Part shown: positions 9,509 to 19,929 of the stretch, one piece after another
How the letters are laid out: every line of letters starts with the position of its first letter
How positions within the stretch are numbered: the stretch's first letter is position 1
Source: Melanopsichium pennsylvanicum
Taxonomy: Eukaryota; Basidiomycota; Ustilaginomycetes; Ustilaginales
DNA length: 64,000 nucleotides
Assembly (NCBI GenBank): GCA_900208305.1
Contig: OAPG01000003.1
Location: forward strand, 186,001 to 250,000
Reading direction: 5' to 3'
Program-made: the position numbers and the translations under genes
Notes under the pieces: generated by a model
Database searches by the model: none
Told to the model about the DNA's origin: nothing
What the model saw: the letters and a program-made list of their open reading frames with translations, nothing else

Positions 9509-10146
9509 AGACCTAGCCGGCGAGCTCTTGCAGACCTTGCAAGTCTTCATGCTTAAGCTCAGCTTCATTTACTGTACATGTCAATGACAGTAAACTGGAC
9601 CTAGTGCAGCCTCGAACTTGAGTTGGCGCATTGAGAGTGGGTCCATACCTGTATGAGACCGCAAAAGCGAGGCTGTGCAGACAGCGGAGCCAATTGCAAA
9701 AGAGAGTAACGGCATGAGGCGTGATCTTCGACACCCACTTTGTATCATTGCATCCTGATGAAGTGTTCCCGTGCGTGGTCAACGCTCGGTGGGGATGGTT
9801 GCTGATTGCCCACCATCGTCCGTCCGAGCGTCTCATTTGTATCGCTTCGATGAGCCACAATCCTTCCTAATGAAGTCCCCACAGGCAGGTGCGACTTCGG
9901 GAGTATTGTCTGAGGGATACATTTGAACTTGGTCACCCGGAGAAATGTGGCGCTGCTACACAGGTACCATTATCAGGGGATGGTGGACAACGGGCTTTTT
10001 AAACTGGGACGACTCATGTGCCTTGTTTGAGGCCTGCTCGATTCGCATGCTTCCTACATCATCACCCGCAACAACATCGACAGCCTTCGAGCCTGTACCA
10101 AGACCGTCACTCTTGTCTTTTCCATTTGAACTGGAATCATAACAAC
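9509..10146. other. Intergenic, transposon flank and promoter
   Basis: This lies between the transposase relic and the next secreted protein. The first part may still be transposon sequence. A minus-strand open frame at 9513-9860 shows no recognisable pattern. Bases 10020-10146 are the probable leader of the downstream gene. Confidence 0.4.
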
Positions 10147-11796
10147 ATGTTATGGCATATTTTCATCATATATTTGTCAGCGTTGCTGTCGACAGCTGTC
10201 GCTGCAGAACCTCATGCCAAAGAGCAGAGTCCAGCTTCCAGCTCAACTGGCCCCTCCGACCCTCTCAACAGTAATGGTGGCTCCTCAGACCCTAATGTCG
10301 GTGATAACAAAAGGAAGGCGACCCAGCAAGCCTCAGCATCAGTCTTTGGCGCCGGTTGCCGTTGGGATCCTACAACGTCCAACATTGAACAGGTCACTTT
10401 CAAGTTTCGCACTGGTGAAGCACCTCCTTCGACTTGGTTTGCTGATCTGTCAGAGAGCTCTTCTTCGACTACCTCAACCGACTCCAAAAGCTCTTCAGGC
10501 TCTGGTGGAACAAAGAAGAGCATTCACCGTCGTGACGGATCCGATACCACTCAACGTCCAATAGCCAAACCTGATCACGTTCAGCCCGCCATTGTCGATT
10601 CTAAATCCACACTCCTCGATGCGTCATATCATACACGGCTCATCGACGTGCTTACATTCCGAGCGCGCTTTGGCTCCTTTGGCTCGTCTCTCAACTCTGC
10701 CGGTTGCGCACTCCCCGCATTTTCGGAACGACTTGCTACTCTTGAAGCAGCCGAACAAGAAATCGTAAACAAGTACGCAGAGCAGCGCAAACCCTTGGCT
10801 GGATCCGATGATGTGCCTAATGCCATGTTTTTCTGGGCTGGCATCTCCAATTACGACCCGGAGGTCCGAACCGACCTTATCCAAACAGTTGTGTTCTACG
10901 GCGATGGTTGTGCAGCAAACCCTCGTCAAGGATTGTGCGTCTATGCCGCCGAGTACAGCAATTTCAGATACAATCCTGAGGACCACATGTGCATGGGAAG
11001 CAATATGCCCGCATTTTACCCTATCAATACCGACATGACGGTAGTTTATAGGACACAGAATGGATTCAGGACTCAGGAAAGCTGGATTGATGGCAAAATG
11101 ATCAGTTATCTCAGAAGCGCGGGTGATCAGTTTATGAACAGTTTTGTGATTACACAGGAGTGTAAAACTTGCACATGGCCGGTGAGTGAGCAGGTCTATA
11201 GTGATATTAGGATACAGTTCAGTGAACCGGAGCCGGAGTTCGACGCATTGGGGCTATGCACGGGGGGTGCGGTGACGACTCAGCCGAGAATGGCGGATCA
11301 TGGAAAGATGTGGATCATTGATGAGGTGCGAGTGCCCTCTGGAAAACATCTGACCTCTGCGCCCGACGAAACAGCGAGCGAAGCAAGTGCAGACGTAGGC
11401 GGTGAATCAAAGACAGGCGTTACGGGTACCAGCGGAAGCGAATCGAGTGCGGGCACACCGGGAGGCAGCGGAACGAGACTGAAAGTTCGCGCAACAAGTG
11501 AAACGGGTGGTGCAGCTGGTGGTGATGGAAGCGGAGGCGACACACAAGTTGGTAGTGTAGCAGCTAGAAGTGTTGGTAAGGCTGCTTCTCGGTCGAAGGT
11601 TATCCAGACCGACCTCGGCATTGATAGCCCGGAGGGGTCCCCCGACGACAATCCTGAGGGCAACGCTCCTACACCTTCCGCCCGTGGAGCAGACTCTGGT
11701 TCAACTACCAAGCACAGACACGGACGCAGACGGAAGCACAAGCATCTGCATCCTGATGCACACAATTCCCCTGCAAGGCGATCCAGACTCCTTTGA
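10147..11796 (+). CDS. Large secreted protein of unknown function
   Basis: 549 residues from the ATG at 10147. I prefer this ATG because it directly starts a signal peptide (MLWHIFIIYLSALLSTAVAA); the longer open frame upstream gives no sensible N-terminus. The mature part has a disordered Ser/Asn/Pro stretch, then a central region (about residues 65-385) with paired cysteines: GAGCRWDP, AGCALPAF, GDGCAAN, GLCVYAAEY, HMCMGSN, ECKTCTW and LGLCTGG. Many aromatic residues lie between them, pointing to an extracellular disulphide-bonded fold. The tail (about 395-549) is Gly/Ser/Thr-rich and ends in a strongly basic RHGRRRKHKHLH stretch. An RRDGSD site near residue 130 could be a Kex2 cleavage site. 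I do not recognise the family; it may be smut-specific. Confidence 0.7.
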   Translation: MLWHIFIIYLSALLSTAVAAEPHAKEQSPASSSTGPSDPLNSNGGSSDPNVGDNKRKATQQASASVFGAGCRWDPTTSNIEQVTFKFRTGEAPPSTWFADLSESSSSTTSTDSKSSSGSGGTKKSIHRRDGSDTTQRPIAKPDHVQPAIVDSKSTLLDASYHTRLIDVLTFRARFGSFGSSLNSAGCALPAFSERLATLEAAEQEIVNKYAEQRKPLAGSDDVPNAMFFWAGISNYDPEVRTDLIQTVVFYGDGCAANPRQGLCVYAAEYSNFRYNPEDHMCMGSNMPAFYPINTDMTVVYRTQNGFRTQESWIDGKMISYLRSAGDQFMNSFVITQECKTCTWPVSEQVYSDIRIQFSEPEPEFDALGLCTGGAVTTQPRMADHGKMWIIDEVRVPSGKHLTSAPDETASEASADVGGESKTGVTGTSGSESSAGTPGGSGTRLKVRATSETGGAAGGDGSGGDTQVGSVAARSVGKAASRSKVIQTDLGIDSPEGSPDDNPEGNAPTPSARGADSGSTTKHRHGRRRKHKHLHPDAHNSPARRSRLL

Positions 11797-12665
11797 CTGA
11801 CAGTCATCGAGAGAGTCTTCCCCGGAGGACGCAAGCAAGTCATCTTCCAAGAAAGCAAAGGACGAAAATAAAGACGGCAAAGGATACCAATCCAAGCCTT
11901 GATGGGAAAGGTCCAACCTGTCAGACGGCACCAGCACATGTATCGCGCGTTCTTTAAACGACTGGCCGGCGACTTGGGAACCTCAATTCCGCTCCTCGCC
12001 CCAACATCTCGCCCACTCCCATTAGGCTCTCTCTTTCACTTCTCCTTCATATCCCAAATTGTTGCACTAGATGTATCTTCCCTGAACGCCGAAGCACTCT
12101 CTAATCGATCTTTCTTGGTTTAACTGCAAGATCTTGATGTGTACTGGTGTGTTTTATATGTATGCTTCCTCGGTGAATTCTTCGGCTTCCAAGACATTAT
12201 TTCTATGACGCTTCTTTTCCATTGCGGTATTCGAACCGACCTTTCATAGCGTTCGTTCCATGCATCATCTCCACAAGTCTGTGAAAGTCTCTTTGGATCT
12301 TCTCACCTCAATGTGGTACAATGCGAAGTTACGTCTTTACCGATGAGTGTGGCTGAATCCATGCCAAATGCTTCGAAAGATTGTGACCGGTGTTTGTGTA
12401 CATCGTCTTAGTTTCTGCGCCGAAGCACTCCTCGTGTCAGCTGGTGAAGAGCTACCTCATCGCAATTTCAAAAGGCTACAATGAGTTGCATGGTGCAGCG
12501 TGATCCTGCTTTGCTGCAAAGTTGAGTGTGCACGCCTTGGATGCTGCGTGTATGTGATCCGTGGGTCGCTGCAGCTCAGATCTTGAGAGAGGTATAATGT
12601 GACAGGCGGTCAAGAAAGATAGCGAGAGGAAGCATTTTGTATTGGCTGTTACTTGTGTATCAAGA
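11797..12665. other. Intergenic between convergent genes
   Basis: About 870 bases between the ends of the secreted protein gene and the HYPK gene. Small frames (for example 11899-12123, plus) have no supporting signals. Probably two 3' UTRs and spacer. Confidence 0.4.
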
Positions 12666-13193
12666 CTATGGTCCAGAAACGAGCTCTGTGAGTGCTTTCT
12701 CCAAGTCCCCCTTGTGCTTGGCGAGTGTTGACTCTGCCACTGCTTTTGTCACGAGTAGTTCCGTTGCCTGTGAACACCGAGCAGATCCGGCCAGATGTAA
12801 GCATCGATATGTCAGCTTTAGCTTTGTCCAATAACTTTGAAGAGTATCGAAAACTTGAGAGAAAGATTTGAGGGGGGGGCTACTCACGATGAAATCGACA
12901 TCCTCCTTCTTAAGTTTCTGTCCAGCACTCGGTCCCTGTACAATGTGTGCTGGCAAGACAGCAGCATTGTCGCCAAAGCAAAGAGCTTGAATCGTTTTCT
13001 CCATGCGGCCGCGCTCAAAGCTGTACCCGGCGCTGTCAAAGTCTGCCCATTCTTGAATGACCTTTATGGACCACAGTGCGACCAAGTCGGTTCAGGCAGA
13101 TTGTCAATTGTGTCAGTGTCAAGCAACGTTGAATTTGAGCCGCAGCAGGTGGACAAGGGATTGGCTGCATACCTCTGCTTGTGGTTTCGCCAT
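12666..13193 (-). CDS. HYPK: HYPK-like NatA regulator with NAC-alpha-type UBA domain (three exons)
   Basis: Rebuilt by eye as three exons: 13193-13173, 13061-12888 and 12767-12666, joined in frame to 98 residues. Donors are GAG/GTATGC and ATC/GTGAGT; acceptors are AAAG/GTC and CACAG/GCA. The product starts MAKPQAEV, continues FDSAGYSFERGRMEKTIQA (the fungal HYPK signature region) and ends with KLKKEDVDFI plus a UBA-like helix triplet (VTKAVAESTLAKHKGDLEKALTEL). This matches the HYPK UBA fold, known to bind and modulate the ribosome-associated N-terminal acetyltransferase NatA. Family members are 90-130 residues. The unspliced frame breaks the UBA domain, so the last intron is required. Divergent from MTQ2 across 296 bp. 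Confidence 0.82.
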
Positions 13194-13489
13194 GTTATCG
13201 TATGATTTGTGAGTGACGTTGTGTGTTGGAAGGGGAAGAATGAAGTGGTGGCGATGCACTGAGGTGGTGTGAAAGGAATTATACATGGGTGGTTTATAAT
13301 AAAACCGACTGCTGAGAATTGTATTATGTGGACCCTTTACTTTTGTGGACTCCTTCCACGAGGTCGTGCTTCTTCCAACTTGCCTCGTTATATCTTCCTC
13401 ACCTTAGCACTCCGTTCTCAAAGCATCCTTGCTGTTGATTTTTCTCATCATCTGCATCCTCCTCTCAGTCCTACGACTGTAGATCGAGA
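13194..13489. promoter_or_regulatory. Shared divergent promoter of HYPK and MTQ2
   Basis: These 296 bases separate the two start codons. The right half is pyrimidine-rich (TCTTCC, TTTCTCATC, CCTCCTCTC), as expected near the MTQ2 start. AT-rich stretches around 13285-13330 could hold the core promoter. Both products act in protein synthesis, so co-expression is plausible but unproven. Confidence 0.45.
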
Positions 13490-14275
13490 ATGATACCAAC
13501 ACCTTCCACCAGCCATCTCACGAAAAAAGACTTTCGAAAAGTCTATGAGCCAGCCGAAGACTCGTTCATACTGCTCGATGCGCTCGAGGCCGACGCTTCT
13601 CTTCTCTCTTCCTCTCTCTTACGGTCTTCCACCTCCTCATCGCCCCTCTGTGTCGAGATTGGCTCTGGCTCTGGTATCGTGCTCTCGTTTCTCTCAGCCA
13701 TCCTCGGCTCGACCTCGGCGACCTATATCGGTACCGACTTGAACCCGCACGCAAACAAATGCACAATCTCAACAGGGAAAGCTAATGGGGTGGCAATCGG
13801 AGCGGTCAATACCTCCCTAATGTCTGGCTTGCGACCTAGGATCGATGGGAAAGTGAACGTTTTGCTCTTCAACCCGCCCTACGTTCCAACAGAAGAAGAC
13901 GAAGAGCAGATGGCGCAAGGCAACCCTGGGATTGAAGGATCTTGGGCGGGAGGGAGTACTGGCACGAATCTGGTCGATACGTTGATCGATGAAGGTGTGA
14001 TTAAGCAGGTGTTGGCACCTGAGGGAAGGCTGTATCTGGTAGCAATTAAGCAGAACGATCCTGCTCGTCTTGTAAAGCGGCTGCAAGCACAAGAACTGGA
14101 CGCCGAGGTAAGTGCCGAAATGTGGTTGAAGCATCGAGTAAAGAGAGAGAGATTCATTTTTGCTGACCTTGTCGAAAGACTTCTCATATGCATCTTTGGC
14201 ACAACGGTCTAGGTGGTGCTGGCGCGGCGTGCCGGGAGAGAACACTTGCACGTCATCCGAGCGACTAAACCCTGA
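13490..14275 (+). CDS. MTQ2: eRF1 glutamine methyltransferase catalytic subunit (HemK2/N6AMT1 type, two exons)
   Basis: Exon 1 is 13490-14107, exon 2 is 14213-14275, giving 226 residues. The intron has GAG/GTAAGT and TCTAG/GTGG borders. Residues 19-26 are YEPAEDSF, the typical Mtq2 entry motif; 56-62 (EIGSGSG) is the SAM-binding loop; 128-131 (NPPY) is the catalytic motif that holds the glutamine amide. Exon 2 encodes VVLARRAGREHLHVIR, the conserved Mtq2 C-terminal strand; unspliced, the frame would end in unrelated sequence. With Trm112 the family methylates the GGQ glutamine of eRF1 in translation termination. Length is the usual about 220. Convergent with the P450 gene at 152 bp. Confidence 0.93.
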
Positions 14276-14426
14276 CGTCTTGTCAACCATTTCAACCTTG
14301 ATCTTTTCAGTCACTCAGCTCCATATACCCAGCATGCTACGACAAGCACGTTTTCCGAGCCGAATTTATTCCGACCTGTGTCTAATGATTGTTCCAGATG
14401 AGGAGTATGAGGGATATGTGGTCTAG

Positions 14427-16296
14427 CTACAAGCGTCTGACTCTCAAGGGCATGCCCGCACCGCTTTGACCCGACTCAGTTTCGACCCTTGGCCTGACAA
14501 TCAGTGCCTGATGCTGCTTGATGGTGACTCCTGGCACTGGAGAGAGGTGGAACTTGGCCATCACCGTGATTAGCAACACTTTCATTTCCGTCTGAGCAAA
14601 CTTTGCACCAATACTGAATTTCGCATCCCAACATATCAAGATAGTAGAAGGAAGCACGTGAAATTTGGTCAGCAAGCCCGGTCCGTGCTGTGAAGCTATA
14701 TGCAAGAAAGTGGACTTACCAAGATTTTGGACCTCCTACGAAAGAGTACATCCCGTAGGGTGGGATTTTAGCATCTCCATGCATTTGTGGGAGCTCACCC
14801 CATCTTTCAGGTCTAAACTCGTCGGCATCTTGGCCGTAAAGTCGTTTGTCGTAGTTGACAGTTTTGATGCCGATGGTGAGGCGCGAGCCTTTTTTTACGA
14901 ACAGCTTGTCCACTGATTCACCCGTCGTGAGCTTGACCGGTGTCATGAGGGGCAGGACCGTGTCTTGCATTGCTTCCCTGTCATTTCCGGGTACCGGTGG
15001 ACATAGTCGCAAAGTTTCGGCCAAGATCCAGTCGAGGTACTTGAACTCCTCGCACCAAACATCGTCGTAATCCAAGTCTGCTGCTTTGACATCCTCCAAA
15101 GAAAGCCCTCTGCGCTCCTTGACCACATCCGAGACGATCTTGCGCAACTTGTCTTGAACGTCGTGGTTCCGACTCAAAAAGTACAACGCCCAGCTGGTGG
15201 TAACCGCACTTGTTTCATACCCGGCAAACATGAATGTTTGGATCTGTCCACCGATCTCTTTATCCGTCATTCGTTCTCCCTTTTCCGCACCGAGGTTGCT
15301 CTTGATAAGTAGACTGAGCAAGTCTTTTTTGCCTTCAATGTCCTCGCCTTGCCTCAGCACGTTTGCTTTTGCATCTTTGACGATGCCCATGGTGATTCGT
15401 TCCATTACTGTATTTACCTTTTGGATGCGCCTATTCGCTTCTGAGAGCGGCCAAGTGCCAGCTCTAGGGTAGAGCATAGCACTGAGACCCAAATGAATCG
15501 CTCGTCCAAGACCAAAATCGATCGCTGCCTGATTCACGCCGTTGAAGGCAGAAGACAGCTCGGATCCAGCACGACCTTTTTCTAGAGCCATACAGGGATA
15601 GTTGAATCCAGCCATCCCAATGATGTCGAGCATGGTGCAATCGAGATACTCGGCCCAATCGATCGTCTTTTCTCCGTCATCTCCCACCTCTAAGTGCTCT
15701 GAGATCTTGCAAGACATCAAATCGGCATATTTGCAGAAGACTGGAGTGAGATCTTTGATGTGAGCAGGAGTAAAAGCGGGGCTCATAAGTCTCCTTTGTC
15801 GTCTATGCGCATCTCCGTATCGAGTCACGATTCCATTCCCTACAATAAACTCAATAAGGCTACTTCTCAACTCGTCGGATTGGAACTTGTCAATGTCGGA
15901 GAGAACAAAATTGAGAGCGTAGGGGTCTGCCAGGTGCAGCGTTTCGCCTCCAAACGGTTCCGGGAAGACAAAAACAGAGCTTTGAAGAGTGCTCGAGTAA
16001 TGCTTGACTACTTCCCCAGGCCCACTGATGGTGATAGGTGTAGACAAAGAAGGGGGTGTGTACTGAAGACCTTTCGCTTCAACGACGCGTGCTCCGAGAA
16101 TGTAGCTTGGATTAAGCGGACGAGGTAGATTACGATAGGGTGAGGGAACTAGAATTGGTTTGATGGCCAGTTTGTAGGTCACATAGATAAACAGTAAGGT
16201 AAATGCAGATGCGAAAGGTCGAATTTGAAGTAATTGCAACAGGGCCTCTACTGGTTGCTCCCGTAACGTTGGCGAAGATGCGCTAAACGCGATCAT
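14427..16296 (-). CDS. Cytochrome P450 monooxygenase (two exons)
   Basis: Exon 1 is 16296-14720 and exon 2 is 14613-14427, together 587 residues. Residues 29-50 form an N-terminal membrane anchor, followed by a Pro-rich hinge (LPRPLNPSY). AGYETS (358-363) is the oxygen-binding I-helix; ETLR (427-430) is the ExxR of helix K; FRPERW (494-499) is the PERF region. The haem loop reads FVGGPKSC-IGAKFAQ with the ligand Cys526 split across the intron (TCT TG/GTAAGT ... TTCAG/T ATT GGT). An annotation ignoring the intron would end in W and lack the haem ligand. Likely ER-bound, oxidising a lipid or xenobiotic; substrate unknown. No clustered biosynthetic genes are adjacent. Confidence 0.93.
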
Positions 16297-16874
16297 CTTC
16301 CTGTATGAGCTTGGTAAATGTGCGAACAGAAATGGTTGAATCAGGTGGGAAGACGATAAGGAGTAGAGATGACGCTATAAGAAAGAAGCAATAAAAGTGA
16401 TACCAAGAAAGAAAGGGGTCTGCATGGCTAATGCAAATGCCAGTTGCTTGCCTAAGTGACAGGTAAAAGTGAATGTTATCAGGGAGACAGACCACATTTG
16501 AGTGTGGAGGACGATACTCCAAGCTCTACAACGCTGTATCTTAGTGTGTCCTTTTGGATTTGGAATTCAGATTATTGGCAGATGGCTCGCTCCGAATACC
16601 GGGAAAATCACAACTGTGACCATACCCACGCATTTCCGAGGCTTCCCTACAGCGTCCTTGTCATTCAGTCTCTTTAAGCTTCTCAGCAGAGATGGACCAT
16701 GCCTCCTCGCGATAAAGAGCTCAAAATTGAATTCAAAAAAGCAGTTCTCGCTTCAGAAACCCTCATGAACAGATGCAATGCAGTGCGTGCGAGTAGTGTG
16801 ACATGTCAGGTCTTTGTACGTAAAGAACGTTTGCGAGCAAGGCAAAGATACGTGGCTACCATGTCTTCTCGCGA
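16297..16874. promoter_or_regulatory. Upstream region of the P450 gene
   Basis: 578 bases between the P450 start and the end of the malonyl-transferase gene (both minus). It contains the P450 promoter and the 3' flank of the next gene. Short plus-strand frames here lack any recognisable pattern. Confidence 0.4.
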
Positions 16875-19136
16875 TCAATCCGCAGTGAGGCGGTCTGCAT
16901 CGAATGCAGGTTGTGGAGGGAAAATGCCATCTCTCTTGCTGACGTCTGTCAACGCCTCCGCCAGCTGCTCGACATCTTCGACGGTCGCCAATGACCAAAC
17001 CTCATATCCACTTTCTTCCTTCTGACCAGCTGCCTCCTTTTGCTTATCCCTATACGCGAGCTCCTTGCTCAGCAAGTGGGCGCACGCCCTACCCGGTCCC
17101 AAACAGATAAACCTTTCAACTCCTTGCGCCAGTAGTGTGTTGATGCTGCTCAACCAGTGCACTGGTCTTGCCAAAGCCCCTGCCAAGTCGTCCCTGATTG
17201 CGTCAACAGTCGGGATGACTTTACCGTCCTTTGAGGAGACGAGCGAAAAGCCCTCTGGATTAGACAATGGCATGTGTTTGACTGATGGTCGCAGGAAATC
17301 GCTCGCTTCGAACATGAGGCTGGTGTGGTACGCACCAGAGACAGGAAGATTGACGGCACGTGCACCGACGTTCTTGGAGCGCAGGCGATCGCAGCAGTAG
17401 GATACACCAACGCGAGTGCCGGAAAGGACAATTTGAAGTTGAGAATTGATGTTGGCCACTTCGACCACTTCGTCCCGGGCGACACTGGGGATCTTGCCCA
17501 ACTTGATATCCTCGGAAACCTGCTGAACTTCCTTGACTACGGCATTCAACTTCCCTGGTCTTACCACGACACCGCTCATCTGGGTTCTCTTCCATCCCGG
17601 TGCAGCCGATGCCGCTGTTTCTTCCTCGTAGAGAAGATCCGCGCCCTTGCCGCTACCTGCATTGGCGAATGCCCAGGTCTCGTATAAACTTTCCGGCTTC
17701 TTGCAACCCTCCGGAAAGAGAACTGAGTGGTTGGCTGTATAGTGGGATGCCACTAGGCCCCTGTGCCGAAGCAGTCTCACTGCATCGTGAAGGTCCATGG
17801 ATCCACTCCCGACCAACGCAGCATATACACCAGACCCGTGCCCTGATGCCCACTGAACATGATCCTTAATCAGATCAAGAGAGAACTCCTTCCTCAACAC
17901 CTGCAAAAACGCCAAGGTACACGTCAAGATCGCTGGCTGGGCATTTTCGGCCCTCGTCAGCTCCAATTGGTCACCTGAAAATACCAGATCTCTCAACCAA
18001 CCCCTTCTGCTCCTCACTACGGCGGTTCCGCTCGCAAGCAACCCCTGTTTTGTATCTAAGTGCCTCGTCTTTGCCAACTCGGCCTCGAACAACTCCCTCT
18101 GCTCTGGAGAAGCTGCCCTGTCACCTTGGATGAAATGATGCGAGTTCATGCCAGGGGTCATCATAAGCGCCTCTTCTGCCTGATGCCAAATGCCTCTCGC
18201 GCTGCGGAATGCCTTGTAAAGATCCTTTGACATGGCAACGTACTGCGAGCCTTGACCTGGAAAGATCAGCGCGGCTTTCTTACGAACTATGCCTATACCC
18301 GGATGACCTTGACCGACGCCTGCGGTAGTTGTGCCGGAGAGGGGAGGTTGGGTGCCTGGAGCAACAAAGGACGAGGCATTGAAAGATGAGGAAGGAGAAG
18401 AAAAATAGGTATGTTGTGGGAGAGGCTGCTCGCTCCGGGTTGAGGGGGAATAGTTGTGCTCATAAGACTTGGCATGGGCTTGATCTGGAGACGGTTCGGC
18501 AGGACGCGTAGCGGAAGAGAGACCAGAGACGTGAATGGTGTTCATGCGACGCTTTCCGTAGTTTGGGATGGCACCTTTGCCTGCGTTTCCTTTCACGATT
18601 GGCGCGTTGCTAGCTTTGAATCCGGATGGATCAGCAATTGTGTCCGAAGGAAAAGTGACTGGACCACCTTGCGACTTGGCTCCACCACCAAAGGCCCATG
18701 TGTCATCGAGTTGGTCGGATGCATCGGTAAATTTTGAACGGACGGAAGACGAGGCTGGATGCGCGGCCGGTCCTGAAGTGTCCAAGACAGTAGCGCTGCT
18801 GCTTGGATGATGCTTGGTTACAATGCCGGCATGACTGTCTGCGGATGAAGACACTTCCGGCGAGAAAAGGAAATTGCTCTCTTTCGTGGGTGAAGATGAG
18901 AGCAAAGGGTGCGGAGATGCTCCGAGGGTGCGGTATCGAGCGACATACGCTGTGGAATCGCGAATCTGTGCGAGAGAGTGACGTTTGGTGGCAGCGCTCG
19001 AGACAGGCGGCTTGGAAGTGGCGATGGAGGTAGAAGAGTGTCGCCACTGCGATGGACCAGCAACAGCTCCCTTTGATGCTGAGGCGAGAAGCTCCATTGC
19101 GGCTGTGCCGCTGTAGCGGTGAGATGAGGCCATCAT
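16875..19136 (-). CDS. MCT1: Malonyl-CoA:ACP transacylase homologue, mitochondrial type, with altered nucleophile motif
   Basis: 753 residues. The first about 285 are low-complexity (Ser/Ala/Pro) with an Arg/Ser-rich start that could be a mitochondrial presequence. The acyltransferase domain begins AALIFPGQGSQYV (GQGSQ 294-298). AENAQPAILT (396-405) and GAYHTSLM with the catalytic His604 are conserved. The nucleophile elbow, normally GHSxGE, reads GHGSGV (432-437): the Ser position is Gly434, with a Ser one residue later. The family loads malonyl groups for mitochondrial fatty-acid (lipoyl) synthesis. The change may shift the nucleophile, or the protein may be inactive or specialised. Insertions near 330-390 and 470-520 also enlarge the domain compared with the usual about 310 residues. 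Confidence 0.85.
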   Translation of the reverse strand: MMASSHRYSGTAAMELLASASKGAVAGPSQWRHSSTSIATSKPPVSSAATKRHSLAQIRDSTAYVARYRTLGASPHPLLSSSPTKESNFLFSPEVSSSADSHAGIVTKHHPSSSATVLDTSGPAAHPASSSVRSKFTDASDQLDDTWAFGGGAKSQGGPVTFPSDTIADPSGFKASNAPIVKGNAGKGAIPNYGKRRMNTIHVSGLSSATRPAEPSPDQAHAKSYEHNYSPSTRSEQPLPQHTYFSSPSSSFNASSFVAPGTQPPLSGTTTAGVGQGHPGIGIVRKKAALIFPGQGSQYVAMSKDLYKAFRSARGIWHQAEEALMMTPGMNSHHFIQGDRAASPEQRELFEAELAKTRHLDTKQGLLASGTAVVRSRRGWLRDLVFSGDQLELTRAENAQPAILTCTLAFLQVLRKEFSLDLIKDHVQWASGHGSGVYAALVGSGSMDLHDAVRLLRHRGLVASHYTANHSVLFPEGCKKPESLYETWAFANAGSGKGADLLYEEETAASAAPGWKRTQMSGVVVRPGKLNAVVKEVQQVSEDIKLGKIPSVARDEVVEVANINSQLQIVLSGTRVGVSYCCDRLRSKNVGARAVNLPVSGAYHTSLMFEASDFLRPSVKHMPLSNPEGFSLVSSKDGKVIPTVDAIRDDLAGALARPVHWLSSINTLLAQGVERFICLGPGRACAHLLSKELAYRDKQKEAAGQKEESGYEVWSLATVEDVEQLAEALTDVSKRDGIFPPQPAFDADRLTAD

Positions 19137-19770
19137 TTTGAGATATCCGAGGTGTCCGGATGGGCCGAGGGAATGGTTTGCGTATGATTCACTCTGTTAT
19201 CGGAAATATTGGAAGGTCCGTGAGGTAGCACCGCGGAAACTCACTGAGAGATGATGTTGCTATAAGGATTGGTGTAGCATTCTGTAGTCCATCGGTAATA
19301 TCGACACTATGAGACACTTTGCTTCGTGTTGCAGGATAATATTGATCCTTTTTCGATGCCTGAGAGAATTTCAGATGTGTTGGAGATGTCAGAATTGATA
19401 TCAGAGCAGTTAAACGGTAGGGAGCACAAGGATGTCTACCAGGCAAATGGTGATGAGAAAACATAACGACGCCAGAGTAATTACTTGCCTGGTCTCGGGT
19501 GTTGTGGAGATCAGCGCAGGAAATTGTGTGGAACTTTAGCGGGGAACCGAATGAGCGCGGGGACACCGTATCGGGGGTCTCCAGGGGTTGGAGCTGCACA
19601 TTGGCGGAAAGCTCCCGACCTTCATGACAAAATTCGTGAGCGATGGACCGGTATCCGGTTGCGGCCATCGGACCACTCCGCTTTCAAACGAACCAACCAC
19701 GATCCTGAGGACGAAGCTCAGCATCAGGACCGCCTCTCAGTCAGCAAAATGTGGGCGGACCGAAGCGACC

Positions 19771-19774
<4 letters not shown>

Positions 19775-19807
<33 letters not shown>
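19775..19807. repeat. 33-base poly-T tract
   Basis: An uninterrupted run of T on the plus strand. Read on the minus strand it is a poly-A run, so it could mark the tail of an inserted retrocopy whose body would lie at higher coordinates. No flanking target duplication could be confirmed. Confidence 0.85.
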
Positions 19808-19808
<1 letters not shown>

Positions 19809-19929
19809 GCTCTCATTGAAATTTGTGAATCGGCCGGGTTATCTCCCAATGAAGCTCACAGAGGACGAACCCCCCAATACCCTTTATAAAACTATGTCGA
19901 CCTAACATGCTCAAATTTGACGACCACTC

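Noticed and set aside
14427..16296. Biosynthetic gene cluster around the P450, malonyl-transferase and MFS exporter
   Set aside because: The malonyl-transferase is of the mitochondrial type, the neighbours are housekeeping genes, and no synthase, terpene cyclase or NRPS core gene is present.
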